From positions 14,868,001-14,932,000 of the forward strand of contig JASXTE010000005.1 in NCBI GenBank assembly GCA_030280995.1: 64,000 nucleotides of DNA, in the 5' to 3' direction. Below the pieces are notes generated by a model that saw only the letters and a program-made list of their open reading frames with translations, was not told the origin of the DNA and made no database searches. A program made the position numbers and the translations under genes. Shown here piece by piece: positions 33,004-44,900 of the stretch (within the stretch, counting starts at the first letter, position 1; each line of letters starts with the position of its first letter). Source of the stretch: Hemileia vastatrix. Lineage: Eukaryota; Basidiomycota; Pucciniomycetes; Pucciniales; Zaghouaniaceae.

Positions 33004-34180
33004 TGTCAGTACAAACTAGTATATAAGTATGATATAATAGTGTTATTTTATGGTCCAACTACTTATTAATAAATGATTTAGTGATTAAACCTCAGGGGAA
33101 GACTAATAGAATAGTTATACTCAATTTAAACTCACAATACTTGGATTTAAATGCGTGCTAGTGGTGGAAAATAGAAGAATAAAATATAGTTATAGCTTTT
33201 ATAAAGATAATATCAATTTATAAGGGCTTTATAATATATTTCTGAATGTTAATAATTGTAGTGTAATGTTTATTTGAAGTGTAGTAATTGAATGATTATA
33301 ATAAACCGTCAAAATCCCTCCTTACTTATACCCAAATCCACTGGAGTGCACAGACCTTCAATCCAGATGATGTCACTGCTATCCCCGGCAATTACAGCAC
33401 TGTGAGGGCCCATCACCTCCCCATGGCGTCCACTTCAAGCAGTTTCAACACCCAGACCTCCAGTAAGGACCCTCCATCACTATTAATAATAACACAGAGT
33501 CATACCATAAATAGAAATCCCAGATAAAAGCGGATACCATAAAGAAACAGGTAAAATAAAAGATCAAAAAGAGATTTAATGAAACTAAAAGCATATAAAG
33601 GAAACAAATAAAATGTCCAAGCCCCCAATAACATCCCCAAGCATCCACATTAACCCAAAAACATATTTCCAACCCATAAATCCGTGAATAACCATCCAAG
33701 GAAGTAATTTTAGTTGTCCAAACTGGGTGTATGCGCCTGATATAGGTGTCTATGCTTCTGTAGGCGTTGTGAGTCCACTGATTTTGTCCATATGACCTAA
33801 AATAAGCAGAAAAACAAAGGTTATAGGCTATTAAGGGGCTAAAACCCACTTATATACCTAAATATACATAATATACTGCATATTTCACTGAATATGAGAT
33901 TTATGTATACATATAAGCTTATGTATGTCAATAATTACTTCATATCACTTAAGATAAGTATATTATGACTCCATTAACACCTTAATAAGTATTATTAGGC
34001 CATGGATAAGCTATTTAAACTATTATAAATTATATAATAGAATAATAATTATATATATATATCATAAAATAATATATATTCTTATTTTAACCTTATTTTT
34101 AAGATATAAGCTTAATCTAGTTAAGGTTATCTTATTTTAAGCATAAGAAATACTCAGTCCTAAGGATATTTAGGCTGACA
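33004..34180 (-). repeat. Array LTR 1 (1177 bp)
   Basis: Terminal TGTCAG/CTGACA. Differs from LTRs 2-4 at 33014-33015 (AA versus GT) and 33785 (T versus C). ORFs of 79 and 134 codons inside all four copies are not supported as genes. Confidence 0.93.
33849..33856 (-). promoter_or_regulatory. Candidate TATA box in the family-C LTR
   Basis: The minus strand reads TATATAAG about 325 bp into the LTR in the sense of transcription. It repeats in the other LTRs at +7676, +15352 and +23028; C1 has TCTATAAG. A weak but positioned candidate. Confidence 0.35.
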
Positions 34181-34192
34181 CTCCCTCACCCC
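34181..34192 (-). promoter_or_regulatory. Polypurine tract of array unit 1
   Basis: GGGGTGAGGGAG on the minus strand abuts the downstream LTR. Equivalents begin at 41857 and 49533. Confidence 0.7.
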
Positions 34193-34298
34193 AAAAAAAA
34201 AACAATAAAAAAAATGTTAAGACATTTTAATTAATCTTAAGGAATGAAATAATAAAATAAAAAATAATTTTTATAATACATATACTGAATGAACAGTA

Positions 34299-37200
34299 TT
34301 ATTTAGATTTAAATTTTTTCAAGAGATTTTTAAGATCAGAGATTTCATTTTCTGGAATCCACTGGTCATATTCACTTGATTTATTTTTAAATCTTAGTAG
34401 ATACTCAACTCCCTTTTCTTTTGTAAGGTGTCTCTTTTTAAGTATCTTTTCAATTTCTGCTTTTTCCACTATTTCTTCAGGTTGCTGTTTATGCCTTCCT
34501 GATCTTCTTGGAAAGAGAGCAGTATCATTAGAATGGTATGGTTTTATAAGAGAAATAGGAAATACTGGATGTTTTCTATCATAAGGTGCATATAGAATAA
34601 CCTCAACAGCATTATTACCAACCATCTTTTTAACTACAAATGGTCCAATGAATGGATCCTTCAATTTAACATTACCATTTAAATTGAAATGTAGCGTTGA
34701 AATAAGGACTTCATCACCCTCTTTGAACATTTGTTCTTTATGGGCTTTATCCCATCTTTTCTTTTCATACTCAAAAGCCTTATTTATACATTCTTGAGCA
34801 TGTTTTCTGCATAATTCCTGCATCTGAAGAAAAGATTTAGTACCTGGATGAATATCCAATCTAGGTAACTTATTAAGAGTTTTAGCAGGGGTATTAGGTA
34901 CATAACCCAACCATAACTCAAATGGCTTTTTGCCAGTGACAGAATGTACTGTACTATTGTATGCAAATTCTAAACCTGGGATAAGGGTTACCCAATCATG
35001 CGTGAATTTGTCATTGTCTTTAAAATTTAGACCAAAAGCACAGTATCTTCTTATCATATCTTCTAAGGTTTGTATCATTCTTTCTGCTAGTCCATCAGTT
35101 TGTGGATGGTGTGCTGTAGAAAGTTTTAATTGACACCCTGAAACATCCATAAGTGACGTCCAGAACTCAGAAGTAAATTTAGGATCTCTGTCAGAAACTA
35201 TTGCTTTGGGGAAACCTGCTGTATTTAACATTTGTGTCCACCATAAAAAAGCTAAGTCCTTTGCAGAAACCTCTTTGTGGGTAGGAATAAATTTACACAT
35301 CTTTGTAAATCTATCTACAATTACCCAGCAGGAGTTATAACTCTTATGCCCTGCTATTGGCAAACCTGTTACAAAGTCCATGTTAATAATTTCCCATGGA
35401 GCTTTTGGTTGCTCAATTTGTTGTAATAAACCAGCTCTTTTTCCTGTTAATCTTTTAGATTTTTGACAAGAATCACATGTTTCAACATATTTCTGAACAT
35501 CCTCAGACATGTTAATCCACCAAGCTGTGTTTTTTACTCTGGTTAATGTTTTATGGTAGTCAAAATGACCTGCTAATATATCATCATGACATATACTTAA
35601 CATTAACTCCTTCATTGAAGGGGGAATTACAATCACATTACTTAATTTTTTCCTGTAATATATAAAACCATCCTCAATGGAAAATTTTCCTTTCTCTAAT
35701 GCCTCTTTATACTTATCTGGTAATGTTTTTATTAAAACATTCATTGAAGCATTAGATGGATCATTTAATATTGTAGTTAATTTACTTAAGTCAGGATCTG
35801 AATTATAATTATCAAGAATTGATTGCATAAATTCATCCTCAAGATCTACAATATAAATGCCATAAATGTTAATAATCTCTGATTCAGGAACATAAGCAGG
35901 ATTATCATCATTATTAGGCAGAGGTACTCTAGATAACAGATCTACATTAGAGTGCAAGGTTCCTGCTCTATGTGTAATAGTCATCCGTCCTCTGTATTCT
36001 TGTACAGCTAATTGCCATCTAAACATGTGTCTATTAGGAGTTTTCATGTTTAAGAGTGACTTAACTGCACTACAGTCAGTTATTAACTCAAATTTTTGGT
36101 CTTCAAGGTAATAATGTAGCTTTTCTAGAGCCCATACTACTGCCAAACATTCAAGTTGAGTAGCACCATATTTTAATTCACTACTTCTCAGAGTACGTGA
36201 AATATAGCAGATTACTACTTCTGACATTTTACCTTCAATAAGTTGCTTTTGATGCAAAGCAGCACCCAGTCCAATAAAACTTGCATCTGTATATAATACA
36301 AAAGGTAATTGGAAATCTGGTAATCCCAAGATAGGAGCTGTCATTAAACATTCTTTCAACTTATTAAAAGCTTGTTGTCTTTCATTATTCCAAATGAAAG
36401 CTTCTGATTTCTTTATCAGTGTGGTCAGTGGTGCAGCAATTGATTGGTAGTTTTTTATATATTGTCTATAATAACCACACATTCCAAGAAAAGATTGTAC
36501 ATCCTTCACATTTTGAGGAATGCCAATATTTTTTATTGCAGCCACTTTATTTTGGTCTACACATATTTGTAAGCCAGATACAATATGACCAAGCACTTTT
36601 AAAGATTCAAACCCAAATTTACATTTTTTCAATGCAAGGGTCATTTTTATTTCATCCATTTTCTGAAATACTTTCCTTAAATGGATTAAGTGTTCATCAA
36701 AAGTTTTAGAGAACACTATGATGTCATCAATGTATACCATTAACCATCCCTCAATCATTTCATTATGGAATGTTATATCCATTAACTTTTGAAATACTGA
36801 TGGAGCATTCTTTGGTCCAAATGGCATTCTGACATACTTATAAATTCCCATGTGTGTTGTTATCAACAAAAAGTTCTGTGAATTCTTTTCAACAGGAATT
36901 TGATGGTACCCTTTATTTCCATCTAGGCAACTTATATATTTAGCACCTTTAAGGGTAGCATGTATAGAGGCAATCCTTGGCAAGGGATAAATATCATCTA
37001 CTGTAAATGTATTTAATGCTCTATAATCACCGCACAGTCTTGCTTTATCTTGTTCATAAGAAATCAGCACTGGTGATATTACACAATATTTTGGTGTAGT
37101 TTCAACCTTCTCAAGAATGTTCATCTTTAATAACATCTTAATATTATCCTCTATGTCTTTCCTCTTCATTGGTGAAGCAGGATATGGTTTCTTTTTAAGA

Positions 37201-40175
37201 CTAGCAGGAATATTATCCATGTCACAGGTTAAACTAATTTTCATTTCATGATCTTTTACAAGGCCAAGTTCATTTGTACCATGTGCAAAAGCCATTGGAA
37301 AAGCTTTAATTAATTCCAAAATATTATCTTTCTCAGTTTCACTTATCTGAGTGCCAAATGATGCTTTTGAAATTTCTGTTTCCAGAAGTTCCAACTCATT
37401 GGATTCTCTTCCTTTAGACGGGGAATTTGTTACTGACTCAATGTGTAAGACAGTGTTAAAAGAATTTATTTTAAATTTCCTTTTACCATTCATGCCAATT
37501 GTAAAATTGTTATTAGCAGGGTCTAATTTTACACCAAATTTAGTCAGAATATCATTTCCAATGATAAAACAGTTACTACAATTTGTATTATCCATTACTA
37601 CAAAGTCACAAGTTACCCTTACATAACCATGTTGGTGTTTAAAGAAAACAGCAGCTTTGTATTTACCAATGGGGTGTAGTACTGATCCAAAACCTCTCCA
37701 ATTTTTATTCTGAAGTGGTTCAAGCTTAAACTTATATTCACTATCAATTTTCTGTAATGTATTAGTGGAAACAACTGAACCAGCAGCTCCTGTGTCCAAT
37801 ACTATATTAACATTTTCACCAGAAATGATAGCTGGAACCGTGATAGGTGTCATCTTAAAGTTATCAGCTTGTATATCCTTAATGATTTCAGCATCCTCAA
37901 AATTCATTAAAGATTCATTTGAGTCCATATTTAATATTGGATTTTCAAAGATGGACAAATCATCTTCCAACATACAGACTTCATTTTCATCACTATATGA
38001 GATATTGCTGTCATAATCACTTGATTCTTTACTTTTTTCAGTTTCAGTTTCAGATTCACGTTGATTTTCAACAATATTTATGTTTTTCTCACATTTGTGA
38101 CCTTTTACCCAAGGTTTGTTACACTTATAACAAGTATTTGTTTCATACTTTTTAGGTGCTACAGGTGCAGTAGGTTTTTTCTGCTTCTCCTGAAGTGTTT
38201 TTGAATTCTGAGTTTTTACAGGTTCAACATTTTGCTTATAAGTGGAATACCTTGATTCATACTTATGGTTCAATAATATTTCATTGCAAATATTAATAAA
38301 GTCAGAATATTCAGTAACATTTAATGTTCTAGCTACAACAATGTCTCTGACAGATATAGGTAATTTGTAAATTATCTTATCTTTCCATAAGTTAAAATCC
38401 ATATGAGGCTCAATGGCTTTTAAGATTTTGTTTAAAGTCATTAAAAATACCATAGGTTTGTCACCATTCAACGGATTATACCTAGTCTTCTCATACAGTC
38501 TCTGCTGAGTAAGTCTGAATTTAGAACCTCCAAATTGTTTTTCAATAAGTTGTTTCCATTCAGCCCAAGAGTAGTCTCTACCCTCACTTAAGACAGCTTC
38601 AAACCATAATAAAGCAACATCCTTAAATAAAGAAATTAATTTTGATGTTATCTCTTCATCTGGTAACTTATATGAGAATTTCAAGTTGTCAATTCTTTGA
38701 ATAAAATGTTGCCAATCAGAGCTGGCTTCCCCATCATAAGTTGGGTACTGATCTATCTTAGGCCAGTTCTTCTGATTGGATTTTATCTCACTAATCTTAG
38801 GTAAATTCAACAACTCATTTACTTTTGATAAATGGTCTTGTATTTCTTCCTGCACGGATTTGTGACTTACATTTTCAGATTTGACACTACCACCAGATGG
38901 TTTTAATTGTGGTGGTACAGGGAAGGAATGAGATTCACTTTTGCCAATGAAAGGATTATTATTATATTGATTATACTTATGATTATCCTGGTTCATTAGT
39001 AGATTGGCAGTTTCAATCTCAACTTTAGTTAATCTTTGTAGCAGCTCAGAGACACTTTGATTTGTCTGTGCAAAAGATAACTTTGTTCTTGATTCAGTTT
39101 TTAATAAGTGTGTTTCATATAATTTTTCTAACTCACAAAATTTGTTTGAAAGGTCATTATATTTATTACTCAATGAATCATATTTAAGAGTTAGAGACAA
39201 ATGTTCTTTCTCTAATTCTTTATTACGTGTTGCTAATTGAGAAATGTTCAATGTTAAGGATGAAATTGTATCACTAGTGAGCTTAACTGTCTGTTCCTCA
39301 CAATCAGTCATTCTATTCCACAATGCTGAAACAATTCTATGGACAGTTGGATTATTGTTAAAATATTCCATGTCCTCCTTTTCAATTCTCTCACTCTCCT
39401 GTGAACTTCTCATCTCACTAGTAGGTGGTTGCAACTGAGGATTAACTGTATTATCATTGTATATAGTACTGTTATTATGGATAAAAGACAAGTCAGGTGT
39501 ATCTACTCTAAAACCCAAATTTCTTAAATCCTCCTCTATTTTTTGTACAGATTTAACATCAATAGAATTACCTATATTGTAATTATCAGTATTATGTCTA
39601 ATCTGAGAGGGTAAGTTACTTACCAAGGGATGGTTGCCAGGCCTGATTTTTGGCGCTTTTTTCCCTTGTAAGGGTGAGCTGAGGAAGTCAGATGAGGGGG
39701 TGGATCCCTGTTGCAACTGTGGCTTGTCCACTGTTGGTGAAACCAGTCCCATTTCCATTTGTCTACCAGGATTTTCTCCTGGGAGTGAGTGGACCCTCCT
39801 TGGGTAGGGGGTTGCTGATTTGATTGACTGGGCTGGCCTCCCTTTAATTCTGCCATTGCCTGATTCATCTGCTGAAATCCTACCTTGCAATTGTTTTGCA
39901 ACTGCTCTACTTCTTTGAACATGAGAGATTTTGATTCCTCTAGCTTCAGAACCTGTTTGGCCAGGTGGGACAGTTGATCCTGAAGAGGAGGAGACGTCTT
40001 TTTGATAGTTATCTTTTTTAAGAGGGCGTCCTTTTCCTCTACACTCATGCTTTCTGGTTGGGGGTACTGTTGTCCCTCCATGGTGATGTCCTGGAAAGTG
40101 TTTATTAGCTTTAGACCTGGTATTATAAGCAGGCTGTTCACTTACACTATCCTGGGGAGCACTCATATTGTTCAA
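34299..40175 (-). CDS. Family-C gag-pro-pol polyprotein with chromodomain, unit 1 (intact)
   Basis: 1958 codons without interruption. Rough residue positions: coiled coil 270-375; capsid-like gag 470-640; zinc knuckle CYKCNKPWVKGHKC 682-695; protease DTG 794-796; RT about 1010-1200 with Asp1085 and YIDD 1148-1151; RNase H 1290-1420 with Asp1297, Glu1342, Asp1367, Asp1412; integrase zinc domain His1530, His1537, Cys1567, Cys1570; catalytic Asp1600, Asp1662, Glu1698 (35 residues between the last two); GPF at 1844; chromodomain about 1903-1945 (ILKKRHL, YLLRFKN, YDQWIPENEI). The protein assembles particles, copies the RNA and integrates it; the chromodomain is expected to steer integration to marked chromatin. 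Residues 1-180 overlap another ORF and may not be the true N-terminus. Unit 1 differs from units 2 and 3 by Lys for Glu near residue 351. Confidence 0.95.
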   Translation of the reverse strand: MNNMSAPQDSVSEQPAYNTRSKANKHFPGHHHGGTTVPPTRKHECRGKGRPLKKDNYQKDVSSSSGSTVPPGQTGSEARGIKISHVQRSRAVAKQLQGRISADESGNGRIKGRPAQSIKSATPYPRRVHSLPGENPGRQMEMGLVSPTVDKPQLQQGSTPSSDFLSSPLQGKKAPKIRPGNHPLVSNLPSQIRHNTDNYNIGNSIDVKSVQKIEEDLRNLGFRVDTPDLSFIHNNSTIYNDNTVNPQLQPPTSEMRSSQESERIEKEDMEYFNNNPTVHRIVSALWNRMTDCEEQTVKLTSDTISSLTLNISQLATRNKELEKEHLSLTLKYDSLSNKYNDLSNKFCELEKLYETHLLKTESRTKLSFAQTNQSVSELLQRLTKVEIETANLLMNQDNHKYNQYNNNPFIGKSESHSFPVPPQLKPSGGSVKSENVSHKSVQEEIQDHLSKVNELLNLPKISEIKSNQKNWPKIDQYPTYDGEASSDWQHFIQRIDNLKFSYKLPDEEITSKLISLFKDVALLWFEAVLSEGRDYSWAEWKQLIEKQFGGSKFRLTQQRLYEKTRYNPLNGDKPMVFLMTLNKILKAIEPHMDFNLWKDKIIYKLPISVRDIVVARTLNVTEYSDFINICNEILLNHKYESRYSTYKQNVEPVKTQNSKTLQEKQKKPTAPVAPKKYETNTCYKCNKPWVKGHKCEKNINIVENQRESETETEKSKESSDYDSNISYSDENEVCMLEDDLSIFENPILNMDSNESLMNFEDAEIIKDIQADNFKMTPITVPAIISGENVNIVLDTGAAGSVVSTNTLQKIDSEYKFKLEPLQNKNWRGFGSVLHPIGKYKAAVFFKHQHGYVRVTCDFVVMDNTNCSNCFIIGNDILTKFGVKLDPANNNFTIGMNGKRKFKINSFNTVLHIESVTNSPSKGRESNELELLETEISKASFGTQISETEKDNILELIKAFPMAFAHGTNELGLVKDHEMKISLTCDMDNIPASLKKKPYPASPMKRKDIEDNIKMLLKMNILEKVETTPKYCVISPVLISYEQDKARLCGDYRALNTFTVDDIYPLPRIASIHATLKGAKYISCLDGNKGYHQIPVEKNSQNFLLITTHMGIYKYVRMPFGPKNAPSVFQKLMDITFHNEMIEGWLMVYIDDIIVFSKTFDEHLIHLRKVFQKMDEIKMTLALKKCKFGFESLKVLGHIVSGLQICVDQNKVAAIKNIGIPQNVKDVQSFLGMCGYYRQYIKNYQSIAAPLTTLIKKSEAFIWNNERQQAFNKLKECLMTAPILGLPDFQLPFVLYTDASFIGLGAALHQKQLIEGKMSEVVICYISRTLRSSELKYGATQLECLAVVWALEKLHYYLEDQKFELITDCSAVKSLLNMKTPNRHMFRWQLAVQEYRGRMTITHRAGTLHSNVDLLSRVPLPNNDDNPAYVPESEIINIYGIYIVDLEDEFMQSILDNYNSDPDLSKLTTILNDPSNASMNVLIKTLPDKYKEALEKGKFSIEDGFIYYRKKLSNVIVIPPSMKELMLSICHDDILAGHFDYHKTLTRVKNTAWWINMSEDVQKYVETCDSCQKSKRLTGKRAGLLQQIEQPKAPWEIINMDFVTGLPIAGHKSYNSCWVIVDRFTKMCKFIPTHKEVSAKDLAFLWWTQMLNTAGFPKAIVSDRDPKFTSEFWTSLMDVSGCQLKLSTAHHPQTDGLAERMIQTLEDMIRRYCAFGLNFKDNDKFTHDWVTLIPGLEFAYNSTVHSVTGKKPFELWLGYVPNTPAKTLNKLPRLDIHPGTKSFLQMQELCRKHAQECINKAFEYEKKRWDKAHKEQMFKEGDEVLISTLHFNLNGNVKLKDPFIGPFVVKKMVGNNAVEVILYAPYDRKHPVFPISLIKPYHSNDTALFPRRSGRHKQQPEEIVEKAEIEKILKKRHLTKEKGVEYLLRFKNKSSEYDQWIPENEISDLKNLLKKFKSK
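39620..40081 (-). CDS. Overlapping ORF at the start of family-C gag, unit 1
   Basis: In the +1 frame relative to the long ORF, an ATG in ACCATGG context (40081) opens about 153 codons; the open frame reaches 40141. It encodes a Lys/Glu/Leu-rich coiled coil (DQLSHLAKQVLKLEESKSLM) and a C-terminal Trp-rich segment (KWKWDWFHQQW). Against C1 this frame is better conserved than the long frame over the same bases. An A AAA AAG heptamer (39656-39662), 11 codons before the stop, would move ribosomes by -1 into gag-pol. It could be a separate small protein or the true gag start. Confidence 0.6.
   Translation of the reverse strand: MEGQQYPQPESMSVEEKDALLKKITIKKTSPPLQDQLSHLAKQVLKLEESKSLMFKEVEQLQNNCKVGFQQMNQAMAELKGGQPSQSNQQPPTQGGSTHSQEKILVDKWKWDWFHQQWTSHSCNRDPPPHLTSSAHPYKGKKRQKSGLATIPW
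39656..39662 (-). promoter_or_regulatory. Candidate -1 frameshift heptamer A AAA AAG
   Basis: In the overlapping ORF the codons are GGA AAA AAG, so the heptamer has the required X XXY YYZ phasing. A -1 slip lands in the gag-pol frame. Also at 47332-47338, 55008-55014 and in C1 at 16464-16470. A downstream stimulator was not demonstrated. Confidence 0.5.
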
Positions 40176-40679
40176 AATAACAATATTTTACGTCTACAAA
40201 AGGAAAAAAACTCTGTGGAATGAGTAGACAAAAGATATTAGCAATTATATTACTAATAAAAAAGCAATGGAGCTTACCCTGAATTTATATATTTATTTAT
40301 TTAAATAAAATATAAGAAAAATTCGAAAAAAATCTGTTAAAAATATAATAATAAGTTTAACTAGACCTCTATAAGGGTGAATAATTAGCTTACCAAGCTT
40401 TAGCCAAATACCAATTTTATTGGGTGTTATATTGGTGTCCAAATACCAAGTGAAATTGGGTTTATATTGGGTACAGTTACTACTGTAAATATCTAATTTT
40501 TATGATAAAAAATTAGTACAATTATTATAAGGATTCTTTTCCGCAATCAATGAGTTATGATGACCCACTAATATGCAGCAGACCCAAATATTTGGTTAAT
40601 TTTGAGTTGTACTAAGGTAAAAATCACGTCCCAAGGCTTATACTAAATAATAAGTAAAATATAAGGAAAGACCCCCAAT
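40176..40679 (-). other. 5' leader of array unit 1 with primer binding site
   Basis: Untranslated region between LTR 2 and gag. The minus strand reads TGGGGGTCTTTCC at 40677 leftward, two bases inside the LTR; candidate primer binding site shared by all units and C1. Units 2 and 3 repeat it at 47852-48355 and 55528-56031. Nothing else recognised. Confidence 0.55.
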
Positions 40680-41856
40680 TGTCAGTACAGTCTAGTATAT
40701 AAGTATGATATAATAGTGTTATTTTATGGTCCAACTACTTATTAATAAATGATTTAGTGATTAAACCTCAGGGGAAGACTAATAGAATAGTTATACTCAA
40801 TTTAAACTCACAATACTTGGATTTAAATGCGTGCTAGTGGTGGAAAATAGAAGAATAAAATATAGTTATAGCTTTTATAAAGATAATATCAATTTATAAG
40901 GGCTTTATAATATATTTCTGAATGTTAATAATTGTAGTGTAATGTTTATTTGAAGTGTAGTAATTGAATGATTATAATAAACCGTCAAAATCCCTCCTTA
41001 CTTATACCCAAATCCACTGGAGTGCACAGACCTTCAATCCAGATGATGTCACTGCTATCCCCGGCAATTACAGCACTGTGAGGGCCCATCACCTCCCCAT
41101 GGCGTCCACTTCAAGCAGTTTCAACACCCAGACCTCCAGTAAGGACCCTCCATCACTATTAATAATAACACAGAGTCATACCATAAATAGAAATCCCAGA
41201 TAAAAGCGGATACCATAAAGAAACAGGTAAAATAAAAGATCAAAAAGAGATTTAATGAAACTAAAAGCATATAAAGGAAACAAATAAAATGTCCAAGCCC
41301 CCAATAACATCCCCAAGCATCCACATTAACCCAAAAACATATTTCCAACCCATAAATCCGTGAATAACCATCCAAGGAAGTAATTTTAGTTGTCCAAACT
41401 GGGTGTATGCGCCTGATATAGGTGTCTATGCTTCTGTAGGCGTTGTGAGTCCACTGATTTCGTCCATATGACCTAAAATAAGCAGAAAAACAAAGGTTAT
41501 AGGCTATTAAGGGGCTAAAACCCACTTATATACCTAAATATACATAATATACTGCATATTTCACTGAATATGAGATTTATGTATACATATAAGCTTATGT
41601 ATGTCAATAATTACTTCATATCACTTAAGATAAGTATATTATGACTCCATTAACACCTTAATAAGTATTATTAGGCCATGGATAAGCTATTTAAACTATT
41701 ATAAATTATATAATAGAATAATAATTATATATATATATCATAAAATAATATATATTCTTATTTTAACCTTATTTTTAAGATATAAGCTTAATCTAGTTAA
41801 GGTTATCTTATTTTAAGCATAAGAAATACTCAGTCCTAAGGATATTTAGGCTGACA
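40680..41856 (-). repeat. Array LTR 2 (1177 bp)
   Basis: Shared between units 1 and 2: it is the 5' LTR of unit 1 and the 3' LTR of unit 2. Confidence 0.93.
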
Positions 41857-41974
41857 CTCCCTCACCCCAAAAAAAAAACAATAAAAAAAATGTTAAGACA
41901 TTTTAATTAATCTTAAGGAATGAAATAATAAAATAAAAAATAATTTTTATAATACATATACTGAATGAACAGTA

Positions 41975-44900
41975 TTATTTAGATTTAAATTTTTTCAAGA
42001 GATTTTTAAGATCAGAGATTTCATTTTCTGGAATCCACTGGTCATATTCACTTGATTTATTTTTAAATCTTAGTAGATACTCAACTCCCTTTTCTTTTGT
42101 AAGGTGTCTCTTTTTAAGTATCTTTTCAATTTCTGCTTTTTCCACTATTTCTTCAGGTTGCTGTTTATGCCTTCCTGATCTTCTTGGAAAGAGAGCAGTA
42201 TCATTAGAATGGTATGGTTTTATAAGAGAAATAGGAAATACTGGATGTTTTCTATCATAAGGTGCATATAGAATAACCTCAACAGCATTATTACCAACCA
42301 TCTTTTTAACTACAAATGGTCCAATGAATGGATCCTTCAATTTAACATTACCATTTAAATTGAAATGTAGCGTTGAAATAAGGACTTCATCACCCTCTTT
42401 GAACATTTGTTCTTTATGGGCTTTATCCCATCTTTTCTTTTCATACTCAAAAGCCTTATTTATACATTCTTGAGCATGTTTTCTGCATAATTCCTGCATC
42501 TGAAGAAAAGATTTAGTACCTGGATGAATATCCAATCTAGGTAACTTATTAAGAGTTTTAGCAGGGGTATTAGGTACATAACCCAACCATAACTCAAATG
42601 GCTTTTTGCCAGTGACAGAATGTACTGTACTATTGTATGCAAATTCTAAACCTGGGATAAGGGTTACCCAATCATGCGTGAATTTGTCATTGTCTTTAAA
42701 ATTTAGACCAAAAGCACAGTATCTTCTTATCATATCTTCTAAGGTTTGTATCATTCTTTCTGCTAGTCCATCAGTTTGTGGATGGTGTGCTGTAGAAAGT
42801 TTTAATTGACACCCTGAAACATCCATAAGTGACGTCCAGAACTCAGAAGTAAATTTAGGATCTCTGTCAGAAACTATTGCTTTGGGGAAACCTGCTGTAT
42901 TTAACATTTGTGTCCACCATAAAAAAGCTAAGTCCTTTGCAGAAACCTCTTTGTGGGTAGGAATAAATTTACACATCTTTGTAAATCTATCTACAATTAC
43001 CCAGCAGGAGTTATAACTCTTATGCCCTGCTATTGGCAAACCTGTTACAAAGTCCATGTTAATAATTTCCCATGGAGCTTTTGGTTGCTCAATTTGTTGT
43101 AATAAACCAGCTCTTTTTCCTGTTAATCTTTTAGATTTTTGACAAGAATCACATGTTTCAACATATTTCTGAACATCCTCAGACATGTTAATCCACCAAG
43201 CTGTGTTTTTTACTCTGGTTAATGTTTTATGGTAGTCAAAATGACCTGCTAATATATCATCATGACATATACTTAACATTAACTCCTTCATTGAAGGGGG
43301 AATTACAATCACATTACTTAATTTTTTCCTGTAATATATAAAACCATCCTCAATGGAAAATTTTCCTTTCTCTAATGCCTCTTTATACTTATCTGGTAAT
43401 GTTTTTATTAAAACATTCATTGAAGCATTAGATGGATCATTTAATATTGTAGTTAATTTACTTAAGTCAGGATCTGAATTATAATTATCAAGAATTGATT
43501 GCATAAATTCATCCTCAAGATCTACAATATAAATGCCATAAATGTTAATAATCTCTGATTCAGGAACATAAGCAGGATTATCATCATTATTAGGCAGAGG
43601 TACTCTAGATAACAGATCTACATTAGAGTGCAAGGTTCCTGCTCTATGTGTAATAGTCATCCGTCCTCTGTATTCTTGTACAGCTAATTGCCATCTAAAC
43701 ATGTGTCTATTAGGAGTTTTCATGTTTAAGAGTGACTTAACTGCACTACAGTCAGTTATTAACTCAAATTTTTGGTCTTCAAGGTAATAATGTAGCTTTT
43801 CTAGAGCCCATACTACTGCCAAACATTCAAGTTGAGTAGCACCATATTTTAATTCACTACTTCTCAGAGTACGTGAAATATAGCAGATTACTACTTCTGA
43901 CATTTTACCTTCAATAAGTTGCTTTTGATGCAAAGCAGCACCCAGTCCAATAAAACTTGCATCTGTATATAATACAAAAGGTAATTGGAAATCTGGTAAT
44001 CCCAAGATAGGAGCTGTCATTAAACATTCTTTCAACTTATTAAAAGCTTGTTGTCTTTCATTATTCCAAATGAAAGCTTCTGATTTCTTTATCAGTGTGG
44101 TCAGTGGTGCAGCAATTGATTGGTAGTTTTTTATATATTGTCTATAATAACCACACATTCCAAGAAAAGATTGTACATCCTTCACATTTTGAGGAATGCC
44201 AATATTTTTTATTGCAGCCACTTTATTTTGGTCTACACATATTTGTAAGCCAGATACAATATGACCAAGCACTTTTAAAGATTCAAACCCAAATTTACAT
44301 TTTTTCAATGCAAGGGTCATTTTTATTTCATCCATTTTCTGAAATACTTTCCTTAAATGGATTAAGTGTTCATCAAAAGTTTTAGAGAACACTATGATGT
44401 CATCAATGTATACCATTAACCATCCCTCAATCATTTCATTATGGAATGTTATATCCATTAACTTTTGAAATACTGATGGAGCATTCTTTGGTCCAAATGG
44501 CATTCTGACATACTTATAAATTCCCATGTGTGTTGTTATCAACAAAAAGTTCTGTGAATTCTTTTCAACAGGAATTTGATGGTACCCTTTATTTCCATCT
44601 AGGCAACTTATATATTTAGCACCTTTAAGGGTAGCATGTATAGAGGCAATCCTTGGCAAGGGATAAATATCATCTACTGTAAATGTATTTAATGCTCTAT
44701 AATCACCGCACAGTCTTGCTTTATCTTGTTCATAAGAAATCAGCACTGGTGATATTACACAATATTTTGGTGTAGTTTCAACCTTCTCAAGAATGTTCAT
44801 CTTTAATAACATCTTAATATTATCCTCTATGTCTTTCCTCTTCATTGGTGAAGCAGGATATGGTTTCTTTTTAAGACTAGCAGGAATATTATCCATGTCA

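Noticed and set aside
33288..33849. ORFs of 79 and 134 codons in every family-C LTR, and 66-codon ORFs in the family-A LTRs (5000, 61601)
   Set aside because: They lie in LTRs, show no domain or codon signal, and are not kept open in C1; their identity between copies only reflects LTR identity.
39569..39623. Possible intron at the end of the overlapping family-C ORF (GTAAGT donor, CTGATAAT branch-like site, ATATAG acceptor; also in C1)
   Set aside because: Splicing would leave the overlapping ORF with the same stop and would throw the gag-pol frame out of phase, so it does not connect the two.
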